A DNA stretch of 34,278 nucleotides from Crocinitomicaceae bacterium. Its GTDB lineage: Bacteria; Bacteroidota; Bacteroidia; Flavobacteriales_D; Crocinitomicaceae. A program made the position numbers and the translations under genes. Below the pieces are notes generated by a model. That model worked only from the letters and a program-made list of their open reading frames with translations. It was not told the origin of the DNA and ran no database searches. Where the stretch lies: positions 1 through 34,278 of the forward strand of contig JALRJE010000016.1 in the NCBI GenBank assembly GCA_023268965.1, in the 5' to 3' direction. This document shows positions 25,132-32,855 of the stretch, in pieces. Every line of letters starts with the position of its first letter. The stretch's first letter is position 1.

Positions 25132-26271
25132 TTATTTCAAAATTTCTCTCGATATGACCAACTTTTGAATTTCAGAGGTGCCTTCCCCGATTGTCATGAG
25201 TTTGGAATCTCGCAAAAACTTTTCGGCCGGATACTCTTTAGTATAACCATAACCACCCATAATTTGGACGGCTTCATTGCCGCATTTAACAGATACTTCA
25301 GAGGCAAAATACTTGGCTATGGCGCCTTCTTTGGTAACTGGCTTTTTAGCATCCTTTTTGGCTGCAGCCTGAAAAGTGAGGAGTTCTGCTGCTTCAATTT
25401 GCGTAGCCATATCAGCTAATTTGAAGCTAATTGCTTGAAAATGCGCAATTGGCTGCCCAAATTGCTCCCGCTCTTTGGCGTACTTTACAGCCGCCGAAAA
25501 AGCACCTCTGGCTATTCCACAACTCAGCGATGCAATAGAAATACGACCACCGTCAAGCACTTGCATGGCCTGCACAAAACCCTGTCCTACTTCTCCTAAC
25601 ACATTTTCGTTGGGAATACGAACATTATCAAAAATAAGTTCGGCTGTCTCACTGGCACGCACCCCTAATTTATCTTTGATTTTAACTGCTGAAAAACCTG
25701 GCGTCCCCTTCTCGACAATAAATGCAGTAATTCCTTTACTATCGAGTAATTCTCCGGTTCTAATCAGCACAACAGAAACGTCGCCTGAAAGGCCATGTGT
25801 AATCCAGTTTTTTGAACCGTTGAGCACCCAATGATCGCCGTCTTGAACTGCTGTAGCCTTCATGCGCATAGCATCTGATCCTGTATTGGCCTCGGTTAAA
25901 CCCCAAGCGCCAATCCATTCCCCAGATGCTAACTTAGGTAAGTACTTTTGTTTTTGAGCCTCCGAGCCATGATAAAAGATGTGGCCTGTACACAAAGAAT
26001 TATGTGCGGCTACGCTGAGGCCTACACCGCCGCAAACTTTTCCGAGTTCCATTAAAATAGTTGCGTATTCATTGTAGCCAAAACCAGCGCCTCCGTATTG
26101 TTCCGGAATAAAAACACCGAGCAAGCCGAGCTCACCCATTTTTTTCATGACTTCGATTGGGAATATTTCGTGTTCGTCCCAGTGTTTTAAATTCGGACGG
26201 ATCTCGCGCTCGGCAAAATCTCTAACCATTTGTGCAAGTAATTGCTGTTGTTCGGTAAAATAAGTATTCAT
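25132..26271 (-). CDS. Acyl-CoA dehydrogenase (short/medium-chain type)
   Basis: A flavoenzyme that introduces the alpha-beta double bond into acyl-CoA, first step of beta-oxidation or branched amino-acid breakdown, passing electrons to ETF. With start 26271 it has 379 residues, the family norm. Seen are the N-terminal helical domain, the FAD/beta-domain motifs [19 protein letters not shown] and [11 protein letters not shown], then [40 protein letters not shown], and IGEGTSEIQ, whose Glu is the catalytic base position of butyryl-CoA-type enzymes. A longer frame starts at 26325, right after the apt stop, but its 18 extra residues come partly from a tandem repeat and match nothing. It follows comEA-like and apt on the same strand. 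Confidence 0.95.
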   Translation of the reverse strand: MNTYFTEQQQLLAQMVRDFAEREIRPNLKHWDEHEIFPIEVMKKMGELGLLGVFIPEQYGGAGFGYNEYATILMELGKVCGGVGLSVAAHNSLCTGHIFYHGSEAQKQKYLPKLASGEWIGAWGLTEANTGSDAMRMKATAVQDGDHWVLNGSKNWITHGLSGDVSVVLIRTGELLDSKGITAFIVEKGTPGFSAVKIKDKLGVRASETAELIFDNVRIPNENVLGEVGQGFVQAMQVLDGGRISIASLSCGIARGAFSAAVKYAKEREQFGQPIAHFQAISFKLADMATQIEAAELLTFQAAAKKDAKKPVTKEGAIAKYFASEVSVKCGNEAVQIMGGYGYTKEYPAEKFLRDSKLMTIGEGTSEIQKLVISREILK

Positions 26272-26274
26272 GTT

Positions 26275-26294
26275 GTTGGTTGATGTTGGTTGAT
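26275..26294. repeat. Tandem 10-bp duplication upstream of the acyl-CoA dehydrogenase gene
   Basis: GTTGGTTGAT occurs twice head to tail (26275-26284, 26285-26294), with a degraded third copy (GAGGTGAT) beyond. It lies in the 54-bp spacer between apt and the dehydrogenase start. Confidence 0.7.
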
Positions 26295-26325
26295 GAGGTG
26301 ATGCGCTTATTCCATGCAAAAACAT

Positions 26326-26856
26326 TTAATATCGGACAATTGAATTGATTTGCCGACTAAACGGCGCTAATAATTTGTTGCCTTCTAGAAAAGAGAGCGC
26401 CACTAAAAAATCGAAGCCGGCCACCATACCACCACTTTTTTCAATAAGTGTGGCCGCTGCGGCCGCCGAGCCACCAGTAGCGAGTAGATCATCATGGATC
26501 AGAACACGCTGACCAGCTGTAACTGCATCGGTGTGCATTTCTATTGTGGCTGTACCATATTCAAGTTCATATGCATGTTTGATCTTGTCATAGGGTAACT
26601 TTCCCTCTTTGCGGATCAAAATAAAAGGGATTCCTAAACGCATAGCCAATGGATAACCAAATAAGAACCCTCGGCTTTCAATGCCAGCTATTGCGTCTAA
26701 ACCCGCATCTTGGTACTGAGCAACGAGTTGATCTAGAACCGCGTTAGATACTTTTGGGTTCAACATGATGGTAGAAATATCTTTAAATAAGATGCCCGGT
26801 TTCGGAAAATCAGGTACATCGCGGATCACCGCCTTGAGCTGCTCTTGAACTGTCAT
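26326..26856 (-). CDS. apt: Adenine phosphoribosyltransferase
   Basis: A purine-salvage enzyme: adenine plus PRPP gives AMP and pyrophosphate. It has 176 residues, typical length, starting at 26856 with MTVQEQLKAVIRDVPDFPKPGI. Diagnostic motifs are DFPKPGILFKDIS (adenine pocket), AGIESRGFLFG, RKEGKLPYDK (flexible loop) and the PRPP-binding VLIHDDLLATGGS (residues 118-130). The frame can be opened to 26904 but that would lie within the end of the comEA-like gene. Its ATG stands one base after the stop of that gene (TGA-T-ATG), and a -7 box inside the upstream gene ends 4 nt before it, so it may be transcribed both from the operon and alone. Confidence 0.97.
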   Translation of the reverse strand: MTVQEQLKAVIRDVPDFPKPGILFKDISTIMLNPKVSNAVLDQLVAQYQDAGLDAIAGIESRGFLFGYPLAMRLGIPFILIRKEGKLPYDKIKHAYELEYGTATIEMHTDAVTAGQRVLIHDDLLATGGSAAAAATLIEKSGGMVAGFDFLVALSFLEGNKLLAPFSRQINSIVRY

Positions 26857-26857
26857 A

Positions 26858-27742
26858 TCACAAAGATACGTAAGGCAAGAGTTTGTTGTACGTCTCCTCG
26901 TCAATTAATACAGATTCTTTGAGTTCCTTCAATTCTTTGAATCCACCTTTCTGGTTGCGCATCTTAATTATAGAATTGGCCTGATTCCAACTCAGATATG
27001 GGTGTTGTTTAAGTAATTCATATGTAATCGAATTCAAAGCGAGCTTTTTAATGCCCTCATTGATTTCCATATATAGTATCGTATTTTCAAGTATTTCAGG
27101 CTTTATCCCCTTGATTTCAAAAAGTTGATCAATATGTAGAAAACCCCCTAGGCGTGTTCGGTAGGCAATGATTTTTTCAGCTGTATATTGCCCGATGCCG
27201 GGTAAAGCCACCAACAGCTCAATTGTTGCCGTATTGAGGTCCAGTTTTTGAATTTTCTTTTCGGATTTGGCAATTGAAGTTTGCTTTGTTTGCTCATTAA
27301 AACGATTAGTCAAGGAAGTTGTTTGTTGCTGATCAAAGACCAAAGAATCGGCTATTAGCGTCAATAAATCGGCTGGTAACACCCGAATTCGTTGCATCTG
27401 CTCTAGTGAATGAAGGCCATATTTATCACGAAAACGCAAAATTGACGAAGCCTGTTTGGCACTCAGGCCTAAACGCTGCCAATCCAGGGAGCCAAGAGAT
27501 TCAGGTGGGCAGCGCTTCCATAAACGCTTAAAACGTAACTTACTTGGGCTTAGTGGTGTGTTGTAGGGTTCTGCTGTATGCCTTGTATTCTTCTCTTGCT
27601 CGTATGACCACTCATAAGAGAGATCCGATTCGAAAAAGTAGGCCTGTATTCGTGGAATAAAAATAATAAGGGCACAAATAAACAACCAAATAAGGGTGCC
27701 TCGTTCCATGCGTTTAGAGAAAAAAATGAAAGGTTTTTTCAT
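26858..27742 (-). CDS. ComEA-like helix-hairpin-helix DNA-binding protein
   Basis: A 294-residue protein with one N-terminal membrane anchor (LIWLFICALIIFIPRIQAYFF) and several helix-hairpin-helix units behind it. The clearest one is LDLNTATIELLVALPGIGQYTAEKIIAYRTRLGGF, the ComEA signature, with others before (GLSAKQASSILRFRDKYG) and after (LKQHPYLSWNQANSIIKMRNQKGGF). ComEA binds incoming DNA during natural transformation. The larger multi-HhH versions of Bacteroidota are anchored in the inner membrane, and a role in DNA uptake is likely but unproved. I chose ATG 27742 because the frame can only be extended to a TTG at 27751. A further in-frame ATG at 27709 (MERGTLIWLF) is possible. A perfect inverted repeat covers the 27742 start. 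Confidence 0.85.
   Translation of the reverse strand: MKKPFIFFSKRMERGTLIWLFICALIIFIPRIQAYFFESDLSYEWSYEQEKNTRHTAEPYNTPLSPSKLRFKRLWKRCPPESLGSLDWQRLGLSAKQASSILRFRDKYGLHSLEQMQRIRVLPADLLTLIADSLVFDQQQTTSLTNRFNEQTKQTSIAKSEKKIQKLDLNTATIELLVALPGIGQYTAEKIIAYRTRLGGFLHIDQLFEIKGIKPEILENTILYMEINEGIKKLALNSITYELLKQHPYLSWNQANSIIKMRNQKGGFKELKELKESVLIDEETYNKLLPYVSL
26861..26868 (-). promoter_or_regulatory. Putative internal -7 box TATCTTTG of apt
   Basis: Consensus box inside the last codons of the comEA-like gene, ending 4 nt before the apt ATG. No TTG at the usual -33 distance. A leaderless apt mRNA is predicted. Confidence 0.45.
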
Positions 27743-27760
27743 GCACAACAAACGTGCATG
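27740..27760 (-). promoter_or_regulatory. Perfect inverted repeat over the comEA-like start codon
   Basis: CATGCAC (27740-27746), 7-nt spacer, GTGCATG (27754-27760). In the mRNA the second arm contains the AUG at 27742, so a hairpin would hide the start. As DNA it could be an operator. Confidence 0.6.
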
Positions 27761-27809
27761 AACAACAGATATTCCAATTAATGTTTAGAAAAATAACCGC
27801 TTTAGGTAT

Positions 27810-27956
27810 TTATTCGGATTTGATTTCCTCATTTTCAGAAAAGGAGTCAGGCTCAGTATGCTTTGGCATTGTCAGAATCCGGTAAAAAAAGTACCCTGTT
27901 ATGAAAATAACACAAGACCAAACGGATATTAAAAGTATTAGTGCACCTGAACTCAT
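27810..27956 (-). CDS. metS: MetS-type small subunit of NSS transporter (48 residues)
   Basis: A short gene. The protein starts MSSGALILLISVWSCVIFIT, has one membrane helix (about residues 4-26), then a cytosolic tail YRILTMPKHTEPDSF ending in an acidic stretch. This one-helix layout followed by a short polar tail with a central proline is that of MetS, the small subunit of the methionine/alanine transporter MetPS described in Corynebacterium glutamicum. The ATG shares one base with the transporter stop (TAATG at 27954-27958), so the two are made together. The assignment rests on position, size and topology. Its loss in the Corynebacterium system abolishes uptake, so the same may hold here. 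Confidence 0.85.
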   Translation of the reverse strand: MSSGALILLISVWSCVIFITGYFFYRILTMPKHTEPDSFSENEEIKSE

Positions 27957-29461
27957 TACTGCGATTTTAGTTGTTTACGTTTAGCAACTGACACGAGAAC
28001 GGCAATACCAATAAAAAGTATCAGAAGCATGGCTCTACCTAACCAACCGTAAAATGAGGTGGGCGCAGTAGCGTTCTTAATGATGTCAGGAAGCGCACCC
28101 ACAAAGACGATGATCAAGAACACCGGAGATACGTATTTGATCACGTACTTAAAAATGAGTGGCACTTTAATATCTGCACCCCTGGTAATTTCATCCCAAG
28201 CTTTATCCATTCCTAGAACCCAGGCAAAAAGAACGATTTCTACCATTGCGAATACCACGAGAGAAACGGTACCAGCCCAGTAATCATACTCATTAAAAGC
28301 ATCCTGAGACAGGACCGTTGGAATGCCAAAAACAAAAATCAGCGCACCAAAAAGATAAGCGCTTTGTTTGTCTTTCCAAGAAAAGTTGTCGCGCATAAAA
28401 CCAATAAGCGGCGTGCCCATAGCCATGGACGAGGTAACGCCTGCAAAAAACAACAAACCAAACCACATGAGGCCTGATAAAGTACCAAACCAGCCCCAAC
28501 TGCTAAATAATTGCGGTAAAACAGCAAAGCCTATTCCCAAACCTGAACCTCCTGACACCATTTCAGAAATGGCATCAATACCTAAGAACCCGACCGAAAT
28601 GGGAATAATTATTGCTGAACCTAAGACCACCTCGACAAATTCGTTCATCCAGCCTGCAGTCATTGCATTCAGTGCAATATCTTCTTTTGCGTTTAGATAA
28701 GAGGCATAACAATGAATACTACCCATACCCAATGAAAGGGTAAAAAAGATTTGTCCAGCTGCTGCCACCCATACTTTGAAACTCCATATGGAAGAAAAAT
28801 CTGGTGACCATAAATAATTTAATCCAACTAAACCATCGTTGATTGCCCCACCTGGTTTTGCCTCCAGGGTAATTCCAGTTACAGCCAAGATGACACCAAA
28901 AAGCAGCAATAAGGGCATGCCTATTTTGGCGACTTTTTCTACGCCACCACTGATCCCTCGTGATAAAATAAATGTATTTAGCACCAAACAAATCAGCCAA
29001 AATACCACTGGCTGAGCCGTTCCGAGTTCAATGTAATTGGTAAAAAAGGCTTGTAAATTAGCTTGGGTCATGCCGTTGAACGTACCTGCTACAGAATGAT
29101 ATGCCCAAGAGAGTGCCCAAGACTCTAAATAACAATAAAATGCTGCAACCGCAATATTGGTAAAGATTCCAAATACACCAAAATACTTCCAATAAGGAGC
29201 TTTACCCAAGGCATCAAAAATAAATGGTGTGGAATGTTGTCCGTAACGGCCGCCAAAACGACCCATACCCCACTCTACAAATAAGAGCGGCAGACCCATG
29301 AGCAAAAAGCACACTAGATAAGGAATAATAAAGGCTCCGCCGCCATTTTCGATAGCCTGAGCCGGAAAACGCAGAAAGTTACCTAGCCCTACCGCATTGC
29401 CGGCCATTGCCAAGATGAGACCAATTCTAGAACCCCAACCTGTTGATGTTTGATTTGTCAT
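27956..29461 (-). CDS. Sodium-dependent transporter, NSS family (MetP-like)
   Basis: A 501-residue inner-membrane Na+ symporter of the neurotransmitter:sodium symporter (SLC6/LeuT) family with about 12 helices. The helix-1 signature GLILAMAGNAVGLGNFLRFP carries the unwound region for Na+ and substrate, and GGGAFIIPYLVCF follows. Helix 6-8 regions are FFTLSLGMGSIHCYASYL and VTSSMAMGTPL (Na2-site serines). Bacterial members import amino acids. The presence of a MetS-type gene right after it suggests methionine, alanine or other small neutral amino acids. The start MTNQTSTGWGSRIG is the usual one. A 39-bp gap separates it from the reductase gene upstream, so it could share that transcript. Confidence 0.95.
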   Translation of the reverse strand: MTNQTSTGWGSRIGLILAMAGNAVGLGNFLRFPAQAIENGGGAFIIPYLVCFLLMGLPLLFVEWGMGRFGGRYGQHSTPFIFDALGKAPYWKYFGVFGIFTNIAVAAFYCYLESWALSWAYHSVAGTFNGMTQANLQAFFTNYIELGTAQPVVFWLICLVLNTFILSRGISGGVEKVAKIGMPLLLLFGVILAVTGITLEAKPGGAINDGLVGLNYLWSPDFSSIWSFKVWVAAAGQIFFTLSLGMGSIHCYASYLNAKEDIALNAMTAGWMNEFVEVVLGSAIIIPISVGFLGIDAISEMVSGGSGLGIGFAVLPQLFSSWGWFGTLSGLMWFGLLFFAGVTSSMAMGTPLIGFMRDNFSWKDKQSAYLFGALIFVFGIPTVLSQDAFNEYDYWAGTVSLVVFAMVEIVLFAWVLGMDKAWDEITRGADIKVPLIFKYVIKYVSPVFLIIVFVGALPDIIKNATAPTSFYGWLGRAMLLILFIGIAVLVSVAKRKQLKSQ

Positions 29462-29500
29462 AACTTATGGTTCGAATATAAACAAATAATAGGTAACAAC

Positions 29501-30382
29501 TTAAATAAGTGCAAATGTTTGCTCCAAAGTGTGCGGGCTATATCCCAACACCTCACGCGCTTTATCTAAAATAAAACCAGTTTTAGGTGGGCGCTGTGCC
29601 GCTTGCTGAAGAGATGAACTACTTAACTTCGTCATATGTGCTGTAGACAGATTGTAAAATGCGGCAACGCGTTCGACAATTTGATCAATAGAGAGCGTTT
29701 CAGGACCTGAAATATGAAAAATCCCTTGCTGGTCGAGCTCGCAGATGCGCACACAGGCCCAAGCGAGGTCAGCGGCCCATGTAGGAGCTCTGAACTGATC
29801 GTAAACAATTTGCATTGGCGTGCCTTTTTCAAGCGCCCCTTTTGCCCAAAGAATTAAATTGGATCGAGAAAGATTTTCGCCCTGGCCATAAACGATAATG
29901 GTCCGAACAATGCTATAATGAAGGCCATCTAATTGCTGTACGATTCGCTCCGCCTCAAATTTAGACCGGGCATATACGCTAAGCGGATTCGGCTGGTCTG
30001 TTTCTCGATAAGGGCCAGCTGCACCATCGAAAACAAAATCAGTAGAAAGCAACTGAAAATGAATCTGCTGCAATTGACAATAACGCGCAATCATGAGCAC
30101 CGCTTGTCTGTTCACGAGGTCACAGGCCTCTGGACTGAGCTCGCATTGGTCTACGTTGGTCATGGCGGCAGTATGAATTACGTGGGTAGGCCCGTAGCTT
30201 GATAGAACAGCTTCAATATTTTGCTCATCAGTGATGTCTAGAGGCACATATACGTCTTGTGGGCATTTGGAGTAGCGGTTTGGGCCGCTCGACGTTGCCA
30301 AAAAATCTATCTTTTTTGACAAACATAAATCTACCACCTTCTGACCCAAAAGACCATTGCTACCTGTAATGAGTAATTTCAT
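29501..30382 (-). CDS. RmlD-like NAD(P)-dependent sugar reductase (SDR family)
   Basis: An extended short-chain dehydrogenase resembling dTDP-4-dehydrorhamnose reductase, which makes dTDP-L-rhamnose for surface polysaccharides. The cofactor motif is ITGSNGLLGQ (residues about 5-14). Others are HTAAMTNVDQCE, then LLSTDFVFDGAAGPYRETD and YARSKFEAE with the catalytic Tyr and Lys. The C-terminal half has the substrate-domain pattern FRAPTWAADLAWA and GIFHISGPETLS. The start at 30382 forms an ATGA overlap with the pspC-like gene. Another ATG at 30391 would overlap 13 bp. rmlA, rmlB and rmlC are not nearby, so it may serve another sugar or act as a stand-alone reductase. Confidence 0.88.
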   Translation of the reverse strand: MKLLITGSNGLLGQKVVDLCLSKKIDFLATSSGPNRYSKCPQDVYVPLDITDEQNIEAVLSSYGPTHVIHTAAMTNVDQCELSPEACDLVNRQAVLMIARYCQLQQIHFQLLSTDFVFDGAAGPYRETDQPNPLSVYARSKFEAERIVQQLDGLHYSIVRTIIVYGQGENLSRSNLILWAKGALEKGTPMQIVYDQFRAPTWAADLAWACVRICELDQQGIFHISGPETLSIDQIVERVAAFYNLSTAHMTKLSSSSLQQAAQRPPKTGFILDKAREVLGYSPHTLEQTFALI

Positions 30383-30618
30383 AAATCCCATATCGATTTT
30401 TTACGCTCTGCTTGAAATTTAAAATAATGCTTGTGCTCGAGTATCCAGGCCATGATTAAATAAAGCAGAACTGGTGAACCCAATCCGATAAAACTAAAAT
30501 ATATGAAGCCTAGTCTGACTTTATTGGTCCGAATACCCAAGTGACGTGCCCACCACTCGCAAACTCCAAAAGACTGGAGTTCAAAGAAAAAAATAATTTT
30601 TTGTAGCAGGCGTCTCAT
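30379..30618 (-). CDS. PspC-domain membrane protein
   Basis: A 79-residue protein with the PspC pattern: a short N-terminal region, then FGVCEWWARHLGIRTNKVRLGFIYFSF (the helix-turn preceding the membrane segment) and a hydrophobic stretch GLGSPVLLYLIMAWILEH. PspC domains occur in phage-shock and envelope-stress proteins. Stand-alone short forms are common in Bacteroidota with no assigned role. It is placed between a PorE-like protein and the reductase. The start is 5 bp beyond the T-rich run of the PorE terminator, and its stop shares bases with the ATG of the reductase gene (ATGA), so the two are coupled. Confidence 0.8.
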   Translation of the reverse strand: MRRLLQKIIFFFELQSFGVCEWWARHLGIRTNKVRLGFIYFSFIGLGSPVLLYLIMAWILEHKHYFKFQAERKKSIWDL

Positions 30619-30621
30619 GCG

Positions 30622-30653
30622 TCAAAAACAAAAGGCGCCTTGCGACGCCTTTT
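30622..30653 (-). terminator. Intrinsic terminator after the PorE-like gene
   Basis: Minus-strand stem AAAAGGCG/CGCCTTTT (plus-strand arms 30646-30653 and 30630-30637), 8-nt loop, followed by GTTTTTGA. It stands 4 bp after the stop and 5 bp before the pspC-like ATG. Confidence 0.8.
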
Positions 30654-30657
30654 CAAG

Positions 30658-32802
30658 TTATATTCTTGGAAGTGTTTTGAATTTGCTGTATTCCGGGTCT
30701 GCAGCAGGAGCAGTTTTGGGTTCAAAAGAAGTGCTTGTAATTTTAGCCGTTGTTCTACGATTGATTGTGTGCAACTTCTCAAATTTGGCTTTATCTGTTG
30801 ACTTGAACTGATTAATATAGTCCTCAGTGAGCACAACAGTTTTACCTGATTCATCTACCCAAGTAGCGGGCTCTGCTTCGCCGCGGCCAACTGGTCGAAT
30901 GCGGCGTGGGTCAATACCACATGTTTCTACTAAATGCTTATAAACAGCTTTAGCGCGGTTTTCAGAAAGCACTTGGTTACGAGCATCTCCGCCTCGCGCA
31001 TCGGTGTGTGAGAATAGATCAATGGTAACGTTAGGGTATTCTTTCAACATACTATCTAAGAACTTGAGCGAGTCCAAAGACATACACGATGCGTCTTGGA
31101 TAAACACCCATTGGTCAAATACGTATCGGACCTCTGGTGTGCGAATTTCTCCGACTGGTAACAAAGGCATTTCTATTAAGAAACTTTGGCTCTGTTCTAA
31201 ACCTATAGTAGAAATTTTGGCGCCTTTTGTGTCCTCGTAATAACCTTCTTTTTCAGCTTTGAGCGTATATTCTTTTCCAGTTAAAATGTAGCGGCCTTTT
31301 TTGTCTGCGCGGTCTTTCCAAATGATCTTGCCTTTTGAATCTGTTACACCCTCCCAGCTTGTGCCATCCGAAACGGTAACAAATACTTTAGCACCGGCTA
31401 ATTTTTTTGACTTTTTACCTGACTCATATACCGTTACGCGTAAATCGAAGAGACTTGGAGGCGTACTGAAACTCCAAATTTCAGGCGCATATTCTTGATT
31501 ACTGGTCGTTTTGCGCTCTGATGTAAAATATCCAGACCTGCCATCGAAATCGGCCATTGCGTAATCATTGCCTTGAGAGTTGAATGGATATCCCATATTT
31601 TTAACTCCGGTCCATTTGTTAGTTTCACCAGCAACCGCTTCTGCAACGAAAATATCTAGTCCGCCAATACCAGGCAAACCATCAGAAGCAAAATACAATT
31701 GACCTTTCGGGCCTATAGATGGGAAAAGTTCGTTCCCTGCCGTATTGAACATTGGACCCATATTTTTTGGTACGGAATCCCAAATTTTGTTGCGTTTATC
31801 GAAGTTAACGTACCAGAGGTCTCTACCCCCAAAAGATTTTTCTCCGTTCGGGCTCGCTTTCATATCAGAGGCAAAAATGAGCATTTGATTATCCATAGAT
31901 AAACAAGGATGGCCAACTGAAATGGTGTCGGAAACAGTTAAAGTTATTTTTCGTGGGTCGTCGAAGTCTTCACCACTCATGGTTGCGGTCCAAATCTCGC
32001 AACCGAGGTCCATTTTTTCGGCGTTTGGACAACGCGTGAAATAAATATTTTTACGCTTGGCATCAAAAACTGCTGAACCTTCGTTGGCAGTTGTATTGAC
32101 AACACCTCTGGTGTCCAAGGACTTCACATTTGTAGGGTTGCCGTTTACATCGTATTCTGCAATGTAAAGGTCCATGTATTTTTCTCCAGAAATTGGATCT
32201 CTTTTTGCACCAGTGCTTTCGTCACGAGACGAACTAAATACCACAACCTTACCCTTCTTATCCATGAAGGTTGGCGCCATATCCATTTGTTTGGTGTTGA
32301 TTTTGACTTCAGATTTTACCACCAAACGAGATGTTTCAAACTCATCAAAGTCTTTATATTTTTCGCAAGCCATAATGGCATTGTCTACTTCTTTAGATCT
32401 AGATTTAGGTGCAATGCGCTTGAACTCTCGGTAGCTTTTAATGGCGTTATCGAAGTCTTTCATCATGCGCTGCATGTCGCCTTTGTAATAGTACACTTCG
32501 GGCACAACATCGAAGTATTTGAGTTCTATACACGTTCCGTACCAATCATTGGCTTTGTCGTATATTTCGATGGCGCGGTAGGATTCAGCAATTTTGAAGG
32601 CCATATCGCCTTTTTGGCGTAAGGATCCACGTGCACCTAACTTTTTGTAGGCGTCTTGGCAAACATTTATGGCTTCAAAATAATTTCCAGAGATAAATAC
32701 TTCATTGGCTTGACGCACAAATTTAGGATCGGGAGCAGTTTGAGCAAAACTCACCGATGCGGTAGTGATGGTTAAAATGGCGGCAATGAATAATTGTTTC
32801 AT
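30658..32802 (-). CDS. PorE-like OmpA-family protein (T9SS-associated)
   Basis: An exported envelope protein with the four-domain layout of PorE, a T9SS component that binds peptidoglycan: signal peptide (1-20), TPR region (about 25-150, FISGNYFEAINVCQDAY, YYYKGDMQRMMKDFDNAIKSY), a PD40/WD40-like beta propeller (about 165-447, repeats such as VVVFSSSRDE, LIFASDMKASPNG, LYFASDGLPG, GYFTSER), a carboxypeptidase-regulatory beta sandwich (about 452-545), and an OmpA C-terminal domain (about 558-695, VTIDLFSHTDARGGDARNQ with the Asp and Arg that bind diaminopimelate, then LSENRAKAVYKHL, RIRPVGRGEAEP). There is no lipobox cysteine. Many paralogues exist in Bacteroidota, so a true PorE and a related OmpA protein cannot be separated here. 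A TATTTTTG box stands 37 nt upstream. Confidence 0.88.
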   Translation of the reverse strand: MKQLFIAAILTITTASVSFAQTAPDPKFVRQANEVFISGNYFEAINVCQDAYKKLGARGSLRQKGDMAFKIAESYRAIEIYDKANDWYGTCIELKYFDVVPEVYYYKGDMQRMMKDFDNAIKSYREFKRIAPKSRSKEVDNAIMACEKYKDFDEFETSRLVVKSEVKINTKQMDMAPTFMDKKGKVVVFSSSRDESTGAKRDPISGEKYMDLYIAEYDVNGNPTNVKSLDTRGVVNTTANEGSAVFDAKRKNIYFTRCPNAEKMDLGCEIWTATMSGEDFDDPRKITLTVSDTISVGHPCLSMDNQMLIFASDMKASPNGEKSFGGRDLWYVNFDKRNKIWDSVPKNMGPMFNTAGNELFPSIGPKGQLYFASDGLPGIGGLDIFVAEAVAGETNKWTGVKNMGYPFNSQGNDYAMADFDGRSGYFTSERKTTSNQEYAPEIWSFSTPPSLFDLRVTVYESGKKSKKLAGAKVFVTVSDGTSWEGVTDSKGKIIWKDRADKKGRYILTGKEYTLKAEKEGYYEDTKGAKISTIGLEQSQSFLIEMPLLPVGEIRTPEVRYVFDQWVFIQDASCMSLDSLKFLDSMLKEYPNVTIDLFSHTDARGGDARNQVLSENRAKAVYKHLVETCGIDPRRIRPVGRGEAEPATWVDESGKTVVLTEDYINQFKSTDKAKFEKLHTINRRTTAKITSTSFEPKTAPAADPEYSKFKTLPRI

Positions 32803-32839
32803 AAAGCGTGGTTTTAAATTGGTTTGAGACCAATGAAAG

Positions 32840-32847
32840 CAAAAATA
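32840..32847 (-). promoter_or_regulatory. Putative -7 box TATTTTTG of the PorE-like gene
   Basis: TAnnTTTG match 37 nt upstream of ATG 32802. A TTG lies 24 bp further upstream, slightly beyond the usual spacing. The leader holds a small TTGGT/ACCAA hairpin (32819-32833). Confidence 0.45.
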
Positions 32848-32855
32848 GAGAAATT

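Noticed and set aside
25475-25834. 119-residue plus-strand frame
   Set aside because: Antisense to the acyl-CoA dehydrogenase, whose motifs are intact on the other strand.
32287-32622. 111-residue plus-strand frame
   Set aside because: Antisense to the TPR part of the PorE-like gene; no independent evidence.
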